NCBI GenBank assembly: GCA_023425285.1
Contig: JAFACY010000084.1
Coordinates: 1-5,990 of the forward strand
Source: Bacillota bacterium
GTDB lineage: Bacteria > Bacillota > Clostridia > Tissierellales > Sedimentibacteraceae
DNA length: 5,990 nt
Direction of reading: 5' to 3'
This document shows, one piece after another, positions 5,911 through 5,990 of the stretch; positions within the stretch are counted from its first letter, which is position 1, and each line of letters opens with the position of its first letter. The position numbers were made by a program, and so were the translations under genes. Below the pieces are notes generated by a model, which made no database searches, was not told where the DNA came from, and saw only the letters and a list, made by a program, of their open reading frames with translations.

Positions 5911-5989
5911 TGTATTATATCATATCTGAGCCGAGTGCAGCGCAAGCTCGCTTGCATTGCCGAGGCGATGGTATGATATATGTATTATA
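5911..5989 (+). repeat. GC-rich imperfect hairpin element flanked by TGTATTATA copies
   Basis: TATATCATA (5916-5924) pairs perfectly with TATGATATA (5972-5980). Symmetrically within, GCC (5930-5932) pairs with GGC (5964-5966), GCA (5937-5939) with TGC (5958-5960), and GCAAG (5942-5946) with CTTGC (5951-5955) around a CTCG loop. The direct repeat TGTATTATA flanks it at 5911-5919 and 5981-5989. Base composition is far richer in GC than other intergenic DNA here. It resembles a small dispersed palindromic element, but copy number cannot be judged from one copy, and the element may extend past the window. Confidence 0.6.
5914..5922 (-). promoter_or_regulatory. Possible extended -10 promoter of crt
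   Basis: The minus strand reads TGATATAAT (5922-5914), an extended -10 motif (TGn plus a perfect TATAAT). Transcription would begin near 5907, 38 bases before the crt ATG. No good -35 lies 16-18 bases upstream; TTGCGC is 20 bases away. The -10 bases overlap the outer arm of the hairpin repeat. Read-through from a gene beyond the window is equally possible. Confidence 0.35.
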
Positions 5990-5990
5990 C

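Overview
The window looks like chromosome from a low-GC, spore-forming, anaerobic member of the Clostridia. It carries an alpha/beta-type small acid-soluble spore protein, a glmS gene under a glmS ribozyme, and a crotonase / acyl-CoA dehydrogenase / EtfB / EtfA set typical of butyrate- or short-chain-acid-forming anaerobes. Codon use is AT-rich, ribosome-binding sites are strong GGAGG types, and intergenic DNA is very AT-rich. Species cannot be fixed from this sequence alone.

Layout. (1) Positions 1-1006, minus strand: the N-terminal 335 codons of glmS, running off the left edge. (2) Positions 1007-1714: a 708-base gap without a convincing protein gene. It holds the glmS ribozyme (about 1190-1328, minus), a probable glmS promoter (1394-1421, minus), a start-less Shine-Dalgarno sequence, and several dyads in front of the spore-protein gene. 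(3) Positions 1715-1939, plus strand: the spore-protein gene, followed by a perfect 14-bp stem terminator. (4) Positions 1989-4968, minus strand: bcd-etfB-etfA, tightly packed, with each stop codon in or next to the next gene's ribosome-binding site. (5) Positions 4969-5095: a near-consensus sigma-A promoter for bcd and a candidate Rex (NADH-sensing repressor) operator. (6) Positions 5096-5869, minus strand: crt (crotonase). (7) Positions 5870-5990: a possible extended -10 promoter for crt, overlapping a GC-rich hairpin repeat that reaches the window edge.

How the genes work together. Crt dehydrates 3-hydroxybutyryl-CoA to crotonyl-CoA. Bcd reduces it to butyryl-CoA, and EtfA/EtfB feed Bcd with electrons, in clostridia usually by flavin-based bifurcation from NADH to crotonyl-CoA and ferredoxin. 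The hydroxyacyl-CoA dehydrogenase gene (hbd) that often follows etfA is absent here; the cluster ends at the convergent spore-protein gene. GlmS makes glucosamine-6-phosphate for cell-wall synthesis, and its product triggers self-cleavage of the mRNA leader. The glmS and spore-protein genes are unrelated neighbours of the butyryl-CoA cluster.

No wholly new protein system is visible: all six genes belong to recognised families. The least explained elements are non-coding: the hairpin at 5916-5980, the leader of bcd, and the structured gap between glmS and the spore-protein gene.
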